A stretch of 6,601 nt of DNA from Planctomycetaceae bacterium (GTDB lineage Bacteria > Planctomycetota > Planctomycetia > Pirellulales > Pirellulaceae): NCBI GenBank assembly GCA_012965455.1, contig DTSG01000570.1:1-6601 (forward strand), in the 5' to 3' direction. The position numbers and the translations under genes are program-made. A model generated the notes under the pieces. That model was not told the DNA's origin. It saw only the letters and a list, made by a program, of their open reading frames with translations, and did not search any database. Shown here piece by piece: positions 5,688 to 6,601 of this stretch (positions are counted from its first letter, which is position 1; every line of letters starts with the position of its first letter).

Positions 5688-6599
5688 ATGCAGACAACGC
5701 CAATTTCCAACGAGGACCTAGCCGGCAGTGTTATTTCCGTTCCGCCGCTAGCACGCAATGCAGACCTTTCGTTAAATGTGGAAGAGAATCAACGCATTGC
5801 TAAACACCTTGAAGCGGGGGGAGTAACAACACTTCTTTATGGCGGTAATGCCCTGCTGTATCATGTGGCTCCATCGGAATTTGCGGAGTTGTTGTCGCTG
5901 CTCGAGACGATTGCAGCTCCTGATTCGTTAGTTATTCCGTCGGTAGGTTCTGCTTATGGAATGATGCTCGATCAAGCGCGTATCTTGCGAGACACGCAAT
6001 ACCCAACGGCGATGATTTTGCCGCAACCTCACGTTGTTACGTTTGACGGAGTGGAACGTGGTGTCCGCGATTTTGTTCAGACGGCGGGTAAGCCCGCCGT
6101 GGTGTACATCAAGCAGTCAGGCTATCTCGAGGTCGAACATGTTAAACGGCTTGTTGATGACGGTAGCGTGTCATGGATTAAATACGCGATTGTTCACGAA
6201 GATCCTACCAACGACGAATTCTTGACTCGCTTGTGTGATGCGGTCGGGACGCAGCGCATTGTCAGTGGCATCGGCGAGCAACCGGCGCTAACGCATGTGC
6301 GTGATTTTGGTGTGACTTGCTTTACTTCGGGGTGTGTCTGTATCGCGCCGTCTTTGTCAATGAAGATGTTGGCGGCGTTGAGGGCGTGTGATTATGAAGA
6401 AGTAAATCGGATTCGCGGGATTTTCAAACCGTTAGAGGATTTGCGGAATGAGATAAATCCGGTTCGAGTATTACATGCGGCAGTGCAGGCAGCGGAAATT
6501 GCGTTGACGGGACCGTTGTTGCCTTTTATGTCCGACGTAAACGACGCTCAACGGGAACAGATCGGTGCGGTCGCCAAAGCGTTGTTGGGTCAACGGTAA
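5688..6599 (+). CDS. Dihydrodipicolinate synthase (DapA)-superfamily aldolase/lyase
   Basis: Class I TIM-barrel aldolase or lyase, predicted cytosolic, likely cleaving or forming a pyruvate-type 2-oxo acid through a Schiff base; the substrate is unknown. K165 in VSWIKYAIVHEDP matches the Schiff-base lysine of the family and Y140 in AVVYIKQSGY the catalytic tyrosine. The loop that reads GTTGE in true DapA is here YGGNALLYH (51-59), so lysine-pathway activity is doubtful and a catabolic aldolase is more likely. The end of the barrel (GVTCFTSGCVCIAPSLSMKML) is also family-like. At 303 residues it is a normal length and complete; TAA lies at 6597-6599. ATG5688 is the first usable start because the frame is closed by TAA at 5676-5678. 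No ribosome site is visible, unlike the three preceding genes. The 29-bp gap after the Aim6-like gene fits the same operon. Nothing can be said about a terminator because the window ends 2 bp later. Confidence 0.93.
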   Translation: MQTTPISNEDLAGSVISVPPLARNADLSLNVEENQRIAKHLEAGGVTTLLYGGNALLYHVAPSEFAELLSLLETIAAPDSLVIPSVGSAYGMMLDQARILRDTQYPTAMILPQPHVVTFDGVERGVRDFVQTAGKPAVVYIKQSGYLEVEHVKRLVDDGSVSWIKYAIVHEDPTNDEFLTRLCDAVGTQRIVSGIGEQPALTHVRDFGVTCFTSGCVCIAPSLSMKMLAALRACDYEEVNRIRGIFKPLEDLRNEINPVRVLHAAVQAAEIALTGPLLPFMSDVNDAQREQIGAVAKALLGQR

Positions 6600-6601
6600 T
6601 T

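Overview
The window looks like a piece of a Planctomycetota chromosome, probably a marine, Pirellulales-like lineage; a related phylum such as Verrucomicrobiota cannot be excluded. The clues are the combination of genes (secreted formylglycine-type sulfatase with a C-terminal F5/8 domain, PhoD-type phosphatase, PhyH-type dioxygenase, Aim6-like phosphodiesterase, divergent DapA-like aldolase), mid-range base composition and weak or absent Shine-Dalgarno sites. The assignment rests on family knowledge; no search was possible.

Left end (1-351). Five perfect copies of a 15-bp unit run off the left edge. Read on the minus strand they appear to be the Ser/Thr/Pro-rich tether of a small lipoprotein gene that starts near 166 and leaves the window. 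The 185 bp between it and the first plus-strand gene would then be a divergent promoter region. It holds a 15-bp imperfect tandem direct repeat (306-335) just before the sulfatase start.

Right part (352-6599). Five genes lie head to tail on the plus strand: sulfatase (352-2259), a beta-propeller/PhoD phosphatase fusion (2256-4040), a PhyH-family Fe(II)/2-oxoglutarate dioxygenase (4037-4810), an Aim6-like member of the PI-PLC/GDPD superfamily (4831-5658), and a DapA-superfamily aldolase/lyase (5688-6599). The first two junctions are 4-bp stop/start overlaps and the others are gaps of 20 and 29 bp, so this reads as one operon.

Three products carry signal peptides (sulfatase, propeller-PhoD, Aim6-like) and two do not (dioxygenase, aldolase). 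A plausible reading is that exported enzymes strip sulfate and phosphate ester groups from an external substrate, and that the cytosolic dioxygenase and aldolase process what is taken up. The substrate is not identifiable from the sequence. No transporter, glycoside hydrolase, regulator or sulfatase-maturation enzyme is present in the window.

No RNA gene, CRISPR array, insertion sequence or convincing terminator was found. The most unusual items are the propeller-PhoD fusion, the repeat-bearing lipoprotein start, the direct repeat upstream of the operon, and the five-gene combination itself.
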